64,000 nt of DNA from Phycomyces nitens (Eukaryota > Mucoromycota > Mucoromycetes > Mucorales > Phycomycetaceae). The notes beneath the pieces are model-generated. The model had not been told where the DNA came from. It did no database searches and worked only from the letters and a program-made list of their open reading frames with translations. The DNA lies in the NCBI GenBank assembly GCA_022702545.1, contig JAHRBC010000002.1, positions 124,001 through 188,000 of the forward strand. Reading direction: 5' to 3'. The translations under genes were made by a program, and so were the position numbers. Position 1 is the stretch's first letter. Each line of letters begins with the position of its first letter. This document shows, one piece after another, positions 12,185 to 22,945 of the stretch.

Positions 12185-12345
12185 ATACAGCCTACTATTT
12201 ACGTACTATTTACATACTATTTACATACTGTATAGCCTACTGTATTGCCTACTGTATAGCCTACTGTATAGCCTACTGTATAGCCTACTGTATAGCCTAC
12301 TACACAGCCTACTGCATAGCCTACTACACAGGCTGCAATAGCTAC
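12185..12345. repeat. Subterminal 12-bp tandem repeats of the transposon
   Basis: About nine variants of TATAGCCTACTG are arranged head to tail, with drift at the edges (GCCTACTACACA, TTTACATACTA). CACTA elements usually carry short subterminal repeats that bind the element's own protein; that role is inferred here from position. Confidence 0.6.
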
Positions 12346-12965
12346 ACTACTAAATGCTTCATAGTAATGCCATAATGATGTCTAAGAGACTTACCTACAG
12401 TACAGTAGATGAGTTAGTTATGCTGAGCATGTATATCCTTAGGATAATAATATAAATACCTTTTTTTTACAATGGAAAGACAAGATGAAGGGCCTATAAA
12501 TGTAGCAATGATAAGTAAATGATGTATACATATAATGTGGAAATAAGATAATAGCATACGTACATACCAAGTATAAGGCTTGTATTTCTCGGTAAGTCTA
12601 TACATATAACAATACCTATTGACTAATGATAAAAAAGTTAGTAAAGGTAAATGTAACGCGTGTTTTATCATACCTAGTGTTTTTCGTGTGAAAGTATGAA
12701 GCTAAGCTTTTCTTACTATGAAGGTTACGTGGTAATGACATACAAGTAAATGATTAGCATTAATAAGCTGATGTAATAGAGTCATCTTATTTTTTCTTTT
12801 GTTTAGAACGTGAAAAACATAAGACAAAAATAAGAATTGCTTGGAAATTCCTACGTAATGACAATTGTGACTAGCATTAACTTACGTCAAAAGGTTCCTT
12901 AATTCTATAAATTAGCCCACCTTTGTTTCTAACAAATTGTTAAAGTCCTTTCATACACTATAATT

Positions 12966-15900
12966 ATGAACAACAATTACAATAACATCAACAAAAACAA
13001 CAATAACAATAATAACAAAAACAATACTGGTTCTTCAAGCGTCCTTAACCTCAGGGTTAACAAGATCAGACAATCGCAAACGTGTCCATGGTGCAAGGAT
13101 GGAAAAGTCCGTGTTTTTAACTCATTTCGCCAGCATGTGAGGTTGAAGCATCCAGAAAAGGTGGACTCCGAGTATTTCAAGAAGTTGTTTTCTTGGAAGC
13201 AGGAGAAGTAAGTTTATTTGATAAAACCATAAGTATTATGTATTAATATTAGGACCTTTAATAGTCCCATCTCGATGACTGGATCTGATCTTGATGAATC
13301 AGTAGACCCCTCTCGTTCTATGTCTATTGACCTTGGTGAATTTGCTTTTCAGCATTATGATCCTAATATTGACAACGAAAATGATTCTGGTGATGAAGAT
13401 AGCCAAGACAATGATCAGAATGATGATGAATACGATGATATGTCAGACGCCGATGTCTATAACTCGGATGAAGATGACAACAATGAAACAGACTCTGTAC
13501 TGCCCCAAATTGATGAAGCACTCCTTCTCAATACGATTCTGCCTTTGTCAAGAAGCTTTGAGGATCAATCGTATGATGCCGTTTCAGACACTACTGAAGA
13601 GGATATTGGTCGATTGAATTATGCAACAAGCCGAACGGAACAAGTGGATCACATTGTGGATATGATAAATCCATTCAAGTCCAGCGTTGAAGGATTGCTC
13701 CACGCATTCTTTTATGGTGACGAAGATCTTTGCTCGGAACGCATGGTGAAGAAGATCCATTATCTGCTGAAGCTCACCTTGAAGTTGCAAGAGGAATCTA
13801 CGGAGACATTAGTCTTACCAGCCCCTGACAGAATCCTCAATTTCCAAAGTCGCATCAAGTCAAAGGTCCCAGTTCTCAGTCCTGTCGAATGCAAAGGAAC
13901 GAACAAGGATGGAGAAGAGCATGCATTCTTCATGAACAAGCCCTCTGAGTACTTGAAGAACATTGCTGCCACACCGGGTATGATTGACCAAATATCTACC
14001 CTCCCTGATTTCACGACTGGCCAGATCATGAACTTGAATCAGGGTGATAAATGGAAACATCATGAAAGTCTTCAAACACCCATGATGACAGTTAACGGCC
14101 AGGACTATTGGATTAGTGATATTGCAAAAGACAGACATGGCTACTGCTGGCTATTGAGCAAGTTCCTCACCAAAGAAGGCCAAACTGTTTCTGGAGACAA
14201 TTCAAAGATGGCTTTTGTTGAATCGTTCCGTTTCCTAAGCAGCTCTCTCGACAATATCGAACTTGGCATAATGACTGGATTGACTACCAACTTTGCGATC
14301 CTTCTGGAGAGGTACTTGGTACCATTGAATGAACTTGTTTGCCCGATTCCAAAGGATCAGTCGTTTGGAGGAAATGGCTGTACAGTAGTCTATGACAGTA
14401 ACGGAAGGTTGTCTCTGGTTCACGATGGCCTTGATCCCCATATCGCTTGTCTTTGGTCTGGAGCTTGTCCCTCTAATGGATTCAAACGTGCCTATCCCAG
14501 CTCTTCTCATAATGGTGCACGATATATGAAGGTTGTGGTTGCTCCTATCATCCTCTGGTCTGACAATACTTCTGGAAACAAGTCAAAGCAATACAATGTT
14601 TTTGACAGCTACTTAATGTACCTTGGCGCCATGTCTTTGGAAAAAAGAAGTCGTCGAGAGAATACTTTGTTTGTCTGCACATCGGATAAAAATCTGCGAG
14701 CTGTCGATATGCTAGGCCCAATTGTTGATAATCTTGCTCAGTTGGAACGTGGTATCGAAGTATATTCATATGATCATAATGAATACGTTCTTCTTGTCGC
14801 CCCTCTTCTCTTTTTGATGGCGGACAATCCTAGACACTCGCAGTTGGCTATGCACAAGGGTACCAACTCCAGATATCCATGCCATAAATGTTTCTGCCCA
14901 AAACATTCTACGCTTTCTGGTCTTGTCCGATCAATGCCAAACTCATCTGATACGTACATATCTCATGAGTATCCCAAGAAGCACTTGGCATATTTCCGTG
15001 ATGCTGTTCAATTGAAAGGAACCGATATTCAAAAGTACAAGGTTATGTCTGATACATATAGCTTTATTGTCAATGGTAGTGAAAAGTTTCTTCATTTAGG
15101 TGCATTTGACCCAGCCCAAGATTGTCCAGTAGAGGTGCTCCATACTGTCCCACTTGGTTGCATTAAATATCTGGTAGACTATCTGTTGAAGGAAGTTCTT
15201 AAACCTTCAGAAAGAGATCGTCTTGGTAGAGCGATTATGTCTAGCAGAAACAGCTCTGCGTACTCAAGAACTTTCAGGAATAATCTTTGCCACAGTGGTT
15301 CATTCGTTGGCCGAGATTATAAGCAGCTCATACAGGTTTTACCTACGGTTCTTGGTACTGTATTCTCTGAACAAGTTGAACGTTTTGATGTCTTTATGCA
15401 ATGCTTTACCTACTTGGGACAGTTGACCTCTTTGATATACCTTCGTGATATTGAATGTGGCTCTGATGTGTATATCCATTCTTTACAAGTTGCATTATCA
15501 AATTTCACGAGATCTCTTTTTATGTTAGATCAACACTTGATTGGAAGTTCTGGAAAGCCCCCCATGTTCTCTTTGCGCCCCAAGATACACATGCTCCACC
15601 ATTTGGTCGACGATATACAAAGATTCGGATGCCCCCTTCAGTACGAGACCGAGAGTTCTGAACAGTTCAACAAGTTCATCCGTGAACATCTTTTCCAGAC
15701 GAACCGACAGTACACTTCTCGCGATGTCGCCACTCGTTTTGGAAAGCAGTTCATGTGCCGGCAACTGTTCAATGGTCTATCCTTTGTGTATACCAAGACC
15801 TGGAAAGAAAATGGTGTCAAGAAAGAATGCCTAGTCCGTGGCGAAAGTGGTTCTCTGATCCAAAGATTGCAGACTGAAAACGTGGATTTCAACAAGCACT

Positions 15901-16295
15901 TCTTTGGTGCTCGAAAGAACCAAACCGACAGCTACTATATCAACAAGTCCCAAGTAGTTGATGACTTAACTGGACTCTTTTTGCATGGCAATACCTTGTT
16001 GCTTGGTAAAGTCTTGAGAAATCAAGATGGATCTTTTAGCTTGCAAAAGTACTTGTTAGTTACAGCCGACTATGATATTTGCTCTTCTCTTCCTGGTTTT
16101 TGCACTGATTCTTGTGGAAACCCGCATATCCGACCTTGTGAGATTATCCCTGTGGATACAACTCTGAAATGCAAAGAGGTTATGGACTTTGGCTTTGTTG
16201 TTAATGGGCATGGAAACATTCATGTAATTAATGTATCAAAATTCGGTTCCTATTGGTCGTTAATTCTGAATGCCCATCTTTTTATTATCCAGTAA
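12966..16295 (+). CDS. CACTA/Plavaka-like transposase with N-terminal zinc finger
   Basis: Two exons, 12966-13207 and 13253-16295, give 1094 aa; the 45-bp intron starts GTAAGT and ends ATATTAG, and splicing keeps the frame (AA + G). Residues 6-20 are nearly all Asn. A C2H2 finger follows (Cys40, Cys43, His57, His62; motif CPWC...HVRLKH), then an Asp/Glu-rich stretch (about 100-150). Conserved-looking acidic blocks are WSDNTSGN (Asp near 519), MADNPR (Asp near 605) and SSEQFNKF (Glu near 884), which could be the DDE triad. A CHKC...CPKH cluster sits near 620. It would cut and paste the surrounding element. No stop or frameshift interrupts it. Whether it is expressed is unknown. Confidence 0.85.
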
Positions 16296-16481
16296 AAATG
16301 CTTCAATATCAGTGATAAAATATAATTGGTTAGCTATTATTTATTTTAAGATAAACCCCCAGAAAAGCATAGGAGATTAAAAAATATATCAAAAAATAGA
16401 CCAAAAGTACAAAAAAACAGTGATTACAAACTCACAGCCAATAATAATTTTTTTTAGCGAAATAATTGCCTAAAACGTGTA

Positions 16482-16498
16482 AAAAATCAGTGGGTGTG
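16482..16498 (-). repeat. Right terminal inverted repeat of the CACTA/Plavaka-like element
   Basis: AAAAATCAGTGGGTGTG on the plus strand, the inverted partner of 11965-11981. Confidence 0.85.
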
Positions 16499-16618
16499 AA
16501 GAGACTAAAATTTCAATCATTAATCATTATCAGTTATCTCTCTCTTATTTTCTGTCCCTGAATTAGTGAATTGTCTTATATAAAAATTCCTAAACATACT
16601 TCATGCCAAGATTGATTT
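16499..16618. repeat. Solo LTR E, second part
   Basis: Type I LTR sequence resumes after the transposon with AGAGACTAAAATTTCAATC, matching units A and B. It is cut again at 16618 by a solo LTR of another family. Confidence 0.75.
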
Positions 16619-17237
16619 TGTTGTAAATGAGTATTGATCACTGCTGAATCTGAGAGTAAGACTGAAGGATAAAATAATATCCTCAGCTATTCTAGTCAAA
16701 CGGGTTTGCCTTTATGAGATTATCTAATACACAGATCATCATACATATAATTGATTATTATTTATTATTATTATTGTTATCACCATAATATGTGATATAT
16801 AGATATACACATATTTATATAATGACATCATCATATTCCATCTATATATTTTGTTTATTATATGAATACTTGATTGAGAGACTACAATTACAACAAATTA
16901 ATAATTCAAAAACATTACCTGAGTATCTGGGTCGGAATATTAAAATATTACTAATAGCATAAATGCTCTTCTTTACCAAAGCTCTCTGGCTGATCTGACT
17001 GGAGAAGTATCATATCAATAGATCTCTCTAGATCTTTCCAGAAAGACAATACTCCTGGAAGATGACTTATCGTGATAAATATTACTAAAGCATATACTGA
17101 ATTATAAATCAGAAAACATATAAATATCAGTAGTTGGTTCTGTGTGGAAACGCAGCCTTTTTCTTTTGAATAAACACCCTATACAAGTTCTCACAAATTC
17201 TTTTGTATCTTTCCTATTTTCTACTCTACCCACAACA
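16619..17237. repeat. Solo LTR of second family, copy 1
   Basis: A 619-bp unit with ends TGTTGTAAATGAG and CTACCCACAACA (TGTTGT/ACAACA inverted ends). It is flanked by the perfect 5-bp duplication GATTT (16614-16618 and 17238-17242). It carries GAATAAACACC near its 3' end. There is no internal coding region, so this is an LTR left after recombination between the two LTRs of a full element. Confidence 0.9.
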
Positions 17238-17588
17238 GATTTTTCTTTTCATCCATTTCCCTTTTTCCTAAATTTGTAACTTCCCAGTACTTGCTGTCAA
17301 CTTGATTAATTGTCCTTAGCAAAGTTATTTAGTTCTCTCTCTCTATTTGTATCCCTATCCCTTGTATCCATTGCTGTCAAGAATATATTTTACTATCCCA
17401 AGCGAAGTTCATATATCTCTTTCTATTCTTTTACCTTCTTTTCTTTTGTCTTCTTGCTGTCTTTGAATTGCAGTTCTACCCCCATTATATTCATTTTTTA
17501 TTGCACCCTTGTTATTGTTAATGTGAGGTATTCAATTTACTATATTTTTCTGACTCGTTTTCACTCACAACAAACTCTACACTCATCA
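17238..17588. repeat. Solo LTR E, third part
   Basis: The remainder of the type I LTR, matching unit B from the CTTTTCATCC block to the end CACTCATCA, followed by GTTGT. Confidence 0.7.
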
Positions 17589-17592
17589 GTTG

Positions 17593-18257
17593 TGACACGT
17601 GTATTGTGGGCAGGTTCGGTTTTAACCATGAAGCCAGGCCAAGGGCCAGGAACAGGCCTAGGAGGGGTTGGAGGCCAGACCAGTCTGAAGAAGAGGTCTA
17701 AGCTGAGTGGGATAGTCAATCCCCGAGTTCCTTTATTTTTCCTTCTTTTCAATTTTTCTATATTTTATTTTATCACATTTTATTATTTCCTTTTTTATAC
17801 TCTTTCCTTTGTGAATCCTTTCTCACTTTCTTGCAAGATTGCACCATTTCTGTACTTCTTTAGCTTATTTCCCCTACTTCTTTGTCTTACCCTTTTCTTT
17901 ACTATGTTATAGTATATTTTTATTATATTTTTCCTTTGGCCTTGATGGCATCATTTTATTATTTTATTATTTCATTTTTTGGTTATTCTTTTAGTTATTT
18001 TCTTTGTCTATAAAAGATATTCTTTTCTAATGAATAAAGATTATCTGTCAGTTTTACTATCAATTTTACAGTTATTTTATTCTTTTGAGTTTAAACTCTT
18101 GATCTCTGAAGAGCAGTTATATTTTGCCCAGTCATTTTGGGGATATTTCTGTTGAGTTTTGTTAGTCTTTCACTGGTTCTTTTATTGTTTCTTTTATATA
18201 TTTTCTTTGTTACCCATTTGGTTACCATACACAACCATACAAACACATCACACATCA
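17593..18257. repeat. Solo LTR F (type II)
   Basis: Second copy of unit C (665 bp), starting TGACACGTGTATTG and ending ATCACACATCA, with TATAAAAG and GAATAAAG near 18010-18035. Immediately after it comes TGTTT; the same TGTTT lies at 7650-7654, one base before unit A, perhaps an old duplication around the whole nest. Confidence 0.65.
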
Positions 18258-18358
18258 TGTTTTTATTAAACAAACAACATTAAAGAAGCATTTAAAATGA
18301 TTATTTAAATTGCATGACGTCACACTATTTTTTGAACTCACTGGTTATATTATTCTTA

Positions 18359-19449
18359 TTAAGCAACTGGTTATCTCATGAAAATTTTAAATTTCCATGG
18401 GTCTAGGAGTAAACTGGGTTTTAAAAAGCAAAAATGCTTCCTGTTCAGTTTCAGTTGTAGAAAGTCTGTGGATAAAGACTGGAAAATGTTCTCAATTTTT
18501 AGTGTTTCTGAGCAATATTTTGCCCAAAATTTCCACAGGGTATAAGATAGATTAAAATACAAAATCATTAAAGAATCTCTATAGTTATCTTTTTACTCAT
18601 AAGTAATAATGTATACTAAATCTCCCTCATCATTAACTGCTTATAAAAACATTTAATTTTCATTAAACATTGTTGTAAATGAGTATTGATCACTGCTGAA
18701 TCTGAGAGTAAGACTGAAGGATAAAATAATATCCTCAGCTATTCCAGTCAAACGGATCTGCCTTTATGAGATTATCCAATACACAGATCATCATACACAT
18801 AATTGATTATTATTTATTATTATTATCGTTATCACCATAATATGGGATATACAGATATATACATATTTATCTAATGGCATCATCATATTCCATCTACATA
18901 TTTCGTTTATTATATGAATACTTGATTGAGAGACTACAACTACAATGAACTAATAATTCTAAAACATTACCCAAGTATCTGGGTCGGAATATTAAAATAT
19001 TACCAATAGCATAAATGCTCTTCTTTACCAAAGCTCTCTGGCTGATCTGACTGGAGAAGTATCATATCAATAGGTCTCTCTGGATCTTTCCAGAAAGACA
19101 ATACTCCTGGAAGATGACTCATCGTGATAAATATTACCAAAGCATATACTGAATTATAAATCAGAAAACATATAAATATCAGTAGTTAGTTCTGTGTAGA
19201 AAGATAACCTTTTTCTTTTGAATAAATACCCTACACAAGTTCTCACAAATTCTTTCGTATCTTTCCAAGTTTATTTCTACCCACAACAAACATCTATTTT
19301 TCTGACAATTCCTCCACTTTTTTACAATTTGTGAATCAACAATTTCCCCAGCTTTGATAATGTAGCAGAGATATTACATTACAGGCAAAGATTAAATATT
19401 TTTACAAATATAGAAGTCACAGAATTTCTATGAGATAACTGGTTGCTTA
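18359..19449. repeat. Possible inverted-repeat element split by a solo LTR
   Basis: TAAGCAACTGGTTATCTCAT (18359-18378) is nearly the reverse complement of the stretch at 19430-19449 (three central differences). Removing the solo LTR at 18671-19288 leaves about 470 bp between these arms, with no open frame. A small non-autonomous DNA element is possible but unproven. Confidence 0.3.
18671..19288. repeat. Solo LTR of second family, copy 2
   Basis: A 618-bp close copy of 16619-17237 with the same ends and the perfect 5-bp duplication AACAT (18666-18670 and 19289-19293). The two copies therefore arose by separate insertions. Confidence 0.9.
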
Positions 19450-19893
19450 TTCTCAAGAGCTTATCCTAACCTGACTTTTGTATTATTTCTTTTTATTTTT
19501 TATTTACTTCTCTTTATATTAAACTTTTTTATAACTAGAATTATATATTTATTTTAATAATAATTATCTAATATAATTTATATATAGACTAGAAAGATTT
19601 ATAATTTTTATTTTTATTTATATTTTTATAAAAGATTATTTTTTATTTTTTTAGTTTCTGAGATTATATAAAAATATAAAAATAACTAATATAATTTATA
19701 TAAAATACAAAGATAACTCATTATTTTTACAAAGTATTTAGCTAGATCATCTAATAATATCTTGGAGAAAGTTTTTTTAATATTTATTAGATCTTAAAAA
19801 AGATAAAGTTATAATTAAGAAAAAATAAAAACTTCAAATCTCTTTAATATCTTTAAAGATATTTTTTTAAAAAAAAAACAATTTAAAATATTT
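19450..19893. other. Extremely AT-rich spacer
   Basis: This stretch is almost entirely A and T with long T runs and TA-rich words. I see no gene. It separates the solo LTR from the Harbinger/DIRS block. Confidence 0.5.
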
Positions 19894-19973
19894 TATTAGA
19901 GAAGGGAATATCTTATGAAAATTTATAATTTCTATATTTGTACAACAAATTTAAACTCACAAGAACATTTAAT
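19894..19973 (+). repeat. 80-bp inverted repeat, left copy
   Basis: It runs from ATTAGAGAAGGGAATATC to AACATTTAAT and is nearly identical to the reverse complement of 23615-23694. The pair brackets the first Harbinger element. The first 30 bp recur at about 20142-20171 on the other side of a DIRS fragment. Confidence 0.7.
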
Positions 19974-20117
19974 GGTAATGTTGGCTGAGGCCAAAGGCCA
20001 ATGGCCTATACCTATTATTCGAGGAGACAGAGACTCTGGCTGTGTTACCATCAATTCTTTATTAGGACGAAAATTCAAAATAAATTGTTGCTATTGCTAT
20101 TCTTTAGTTTGTATCAT
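19974..20117 (+). mobile_element. DIRS remnant with 3' and 5' ends joined head to tail
   Basis: 19974-20040 matches the 3' terminal region of the minus-strand DIRS element (reverse complement of about 23721-23790). It runs without a break into sequence matching that element's 5' end (reverse complement of about 27911-28001). The two share GAGACTCTGGCTGT at the join. The order is 3' end then 5' end, opposite to that of an internal deletion and as expected for a circle junction or tandem copy. No open frame remains. Confidence 0.6.
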
Positions 20118-20481
20118 CGATGAGTGATTGGTATAATAGAGAAGGGAATATCTTATGAAAATTTATAAATTTTAAGGGTCTGTGATTAAATCGGCTGTTA
20201 AATGTGAGACATCACTTCATTTTTAAAGTCCTATGAAAATTTGGATCCTAGTTATAAAAGAATCCTTGTAAATTTACATGATTTTACAATATTTTCAGAC
20301 CAAATTTTCATAAGAAAATAAAACATATTTTAAATATAATCTAGTTAAACTATCTTCTTCTTCTACTTTTTTATCCTCAAAAAATGAAGCATACTACATC
20401 TCTATCATCATCAGCCCCATTTAAGAAACAAAGTAATATGATATTTATAATATAAAATACAAGTACTTACAAAATACTATA

Positions 20482-21118
20482 TTGTCTAAAGATAAATCTC
20501 ATGGATCATGGGATGAGGAAAGAAAGTTGGCTCTTATGGAGGCATACCATAATTTCCATCCTTTCTCTGTGCCTCATGGGCAGATAACCATGGCATGGAA
20601 CAAGGTCTTGGATGCCGTCAACAAGACAAGTATTCCAACAAAGCTTGGCTTGGCTATCTTCACAGCAATGAAAGATGTTAGCTTTTGGATCATGATGATA
20701 CAAAAATACTTTACTAAAAATAATTTGATGTTTCTTTCTGAAGGAGGAAGATCATAAGGAAAACAAGCTGCTAGCAAAGCTGTTGGAAAAGAAGGTCAAG
20801 AGGGAAAATGAGAATATTGGTGATAACCTGATGTCCATTGCAGAACATGGATCACAAAGTGACAAAAATGCCAGTTGTCCAGTCGAGGAGGCCAAGGCCC
20901 CTGAAAAAAAAGCAAGAGAAACCAGGAATGAGACCTTGCTGGATAAGATCTTGCAGATAATGAAGTTGGAATCAGAATCTTTGGAAAAAGACGATGAGGC
21001 CAAAGATTCAATAGCTGCAGACTGTCGAAGAATAGCTGATAATTCAGAAAGAATTGCTATAAGTCTTGAAGAACTATCTTCAACACATAAACAAATATTA
21101 GAAATAATAAAGAAATAA
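20482..21118 (+). CDS. Myb/SANT-like accessory protein of a Harbinger element
   Basis: The first part (from about 20482) has the Trp-spaced pattern of a Myb/SANT-like domain (SWDEERKLALMEAY ... WNKVLDAVNK). A second exon begins near 20749 after TTTCTGAAG and encodes a Lys/Glu-rich coiled coil ending at 21118. The donor of the intron is unsure (perhaps near 20676). There is no ATG at the start of the first frame, so an upstream exon or decay is likely. PIF/Harbinger elements typically carry a Myb-like gene next to the transposase, and the transposase here lies just downstream on the opposite strand. Confidence 0.5.
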
Positions 21119-21575
21119 AATAAAAATATTTGTTTACATATAAGAGAAGGATAAATTTTCTGATAAATAATATTTTTATTAGTCATATGCGTTTAAGCCT
21201 CAACAATGTTAGACAAGTTGTCTAGGATAGTCTCGATGCTATCAAAGGTGTTGTATTTGGCATAATGGTATATCAGAGAAAAGTGATATATAAACCCAGA
21301 TAGCTGGATTATCTAAAATCAAGACAAACTATACCATCCAGAAATCCTTATCCAAATATGAAAATACCATACCCAATCTATTGTGGGACAAAGTCCCAAA
21401 ATACCTATTAACTGATAACACAGCTATTATGATAATGAATATCTAAGCTGATAAAAATTATAACAATAATTATAAATACTAAGTTAACACACTTCTTGAA
21501 TCAATAACTGGATATAACTTTAACTTTTTCTCAATCACAATAAAGAGTCTCAAAGTATCTACCGTCCCTTTTCTA

Positions 21576-22945
21576 CTACCAAATATCACAAAAGGTATCT
21601 GCAGCGTCTCGCTCCCGCATCAACCCAGTGATGTACTTCTCAATATCTGGAGGCTGGAGGCCAAACATTTGCATCATTGCAGAACCATTTATATACATAT
21701 GGAAGTTCTTGAATAGAGTACAAAGGATGTATACCATCCCAGGTTTGGCATGTCCTCTAACCTTCATCGCATATCTGTACTTACAGTATTTGAAGTATTG
21801 GCTTACCTTACCAAACTCCATCTCTACCTGTACTCTTGCACATGCCATCTTTCTGTTGATATCCACTTTTACAGCTAAATATACAAAAAAGTGTTAGAAA
21901 AGAAAATCTATATTATAATTGAAATATAACATGATCATTTTCAATCTCATAAGCTGTATATGGCCTGTATAAATGCATAGATTTCTTGTAGGCTTGATCC
22001 CTATAAATAGCAAAAGGAAAACCAGGATTACTTTTGGAATTAAGGAGATCAAGGTGCAAGATCAACCTGTCCAATGTCTTGGACTTGTCAAAAATCTTAG
22101 TATCATGGGTAGATCTAATAAATGGCCCAATGAGACTACTTGTGATGCCATCAGGTGTAGAAATTGCCTGATATTTAATACAATGGGAATGCTATTTAAG
22201 AAAGATAATGTTAAGTAAGCATATAAATTGCTCAATAGAATATGGTTATATGTATATAAGCACATTACCTTCCACCCATTGTAAATACATCTTTGCTCAT
22301 CGTTTCTTGTTGGCTGAGAAACCTTCTGCATTGTGCCATCCACAAAGCCAATGATATTGGGAAAGGCATTTGCTATAAGAGTTTATATAAGATTAGCAAA
22401 TAAATTATGTAATTATTATAAAGTAGAAGTAGTAAATAATGGTTTTACTTTTTTGGTAGATTGCCTGGGCAAACCTTTCACAGTTCTCAGGCGAGAATTG
22501 ACAAGTGTCAAACTCTAGCCCATGCTTGAACTTGTTCAGTAGAATGCATGAGAACTGGTTCACAATAGAACCCAAGCTTCTTGCATTCATTCCCCACATA
22601 TCTTCCATTGAGAGATACCGCTGTGGGAAAGCGTACCGGTAGAGTACCAAAGGAAAAGCATACTCTCTTGGTACGTGCAAATCGTACCCATTCTCACACT
22701 TGAAACTCATTGTCTTTGTCAAGTTCATTGTGATGCACATTCTCTCAATCTAGTTTGGAAAGAGAAAAACTGTTGTTAGTACTTGTTAGAATAAAATGAA
22801 AGGCTAGTAATATTACTTCTGCGAAAGTAAAGCAAAACTCAAGTTTGCATTTAGCATCAGTAATGACAAGTGTTGAGTTGGTTTTGTGGTGCAACGTTGT
22901 CAGATATAAAAATGATAAAGGGTTGCCAACAAGTTCAGAAGGCAA
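21576..22945 (-). pseudogene. Harbinger DDE transposase (multi-exon, possibly intact or lightly damaged)
   Basis: Read on the minus strand, blocks follow the order expected for a Harbinger (DDE_Tnp_4) transposase: an N-terminal helical part (22945-22405, with short introns), FVDGTMQKVS with the first Asp (near 22330), a block with STHDTKIF and the second Asp in YRDQAYK (near 22000), and EMEFGKV with the Glu (near 21815). The catalytic residues are all present. Introns are visible at 22404-22376, near 22270-22210 and near 21940-21875. I could not close the frame across the last intron, so damage is possible. The start codon is not fixed. It would move the surrounding element together with the Myb-like protein. 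Confidence 0.6.

Larger units (their letters stand above)
11965..16498 (+). mobile_element. Complete CACTA/Plavaka-like DNA transposon (4.5 kb)
   Basis: The ends are 17-bp terminal inverted repeats: CACACCCACCGATTTTT at 11965-11981 and the reverse complement of CACACCCACTGATTTTT at 16482-16498, one mismatch. The host LTR reads TATATAAGAGACT in its relatives; here AA is present on both sides (11963-11964 and 16499-16500), a 2-bp target duplication. Inside are subterminal TATAGCCTACTG repeats (about 12230-12345) and one two-exon transposase gene. CAC termini, a C2H2 start and the transposase sequence point to the CACTA superfamily, near the fungal Plavaka group. Intact ends and reading frame suggest a recent insertion. 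Family name is from recall, not a search. Confidence 0.8.

Noticed and set aside
12185..12345. CRISPR-like array
   Set aside because: The units are head-to-tail 12-bp repeats without unique spacers in a eukaryotic transposon.
7650..18262. TGTTT as a target duplication around the whole LTR nest
   Set aside because: The left copy is one base away from the LTR start and the word is short in T-rich DNA; noted but not claimed.
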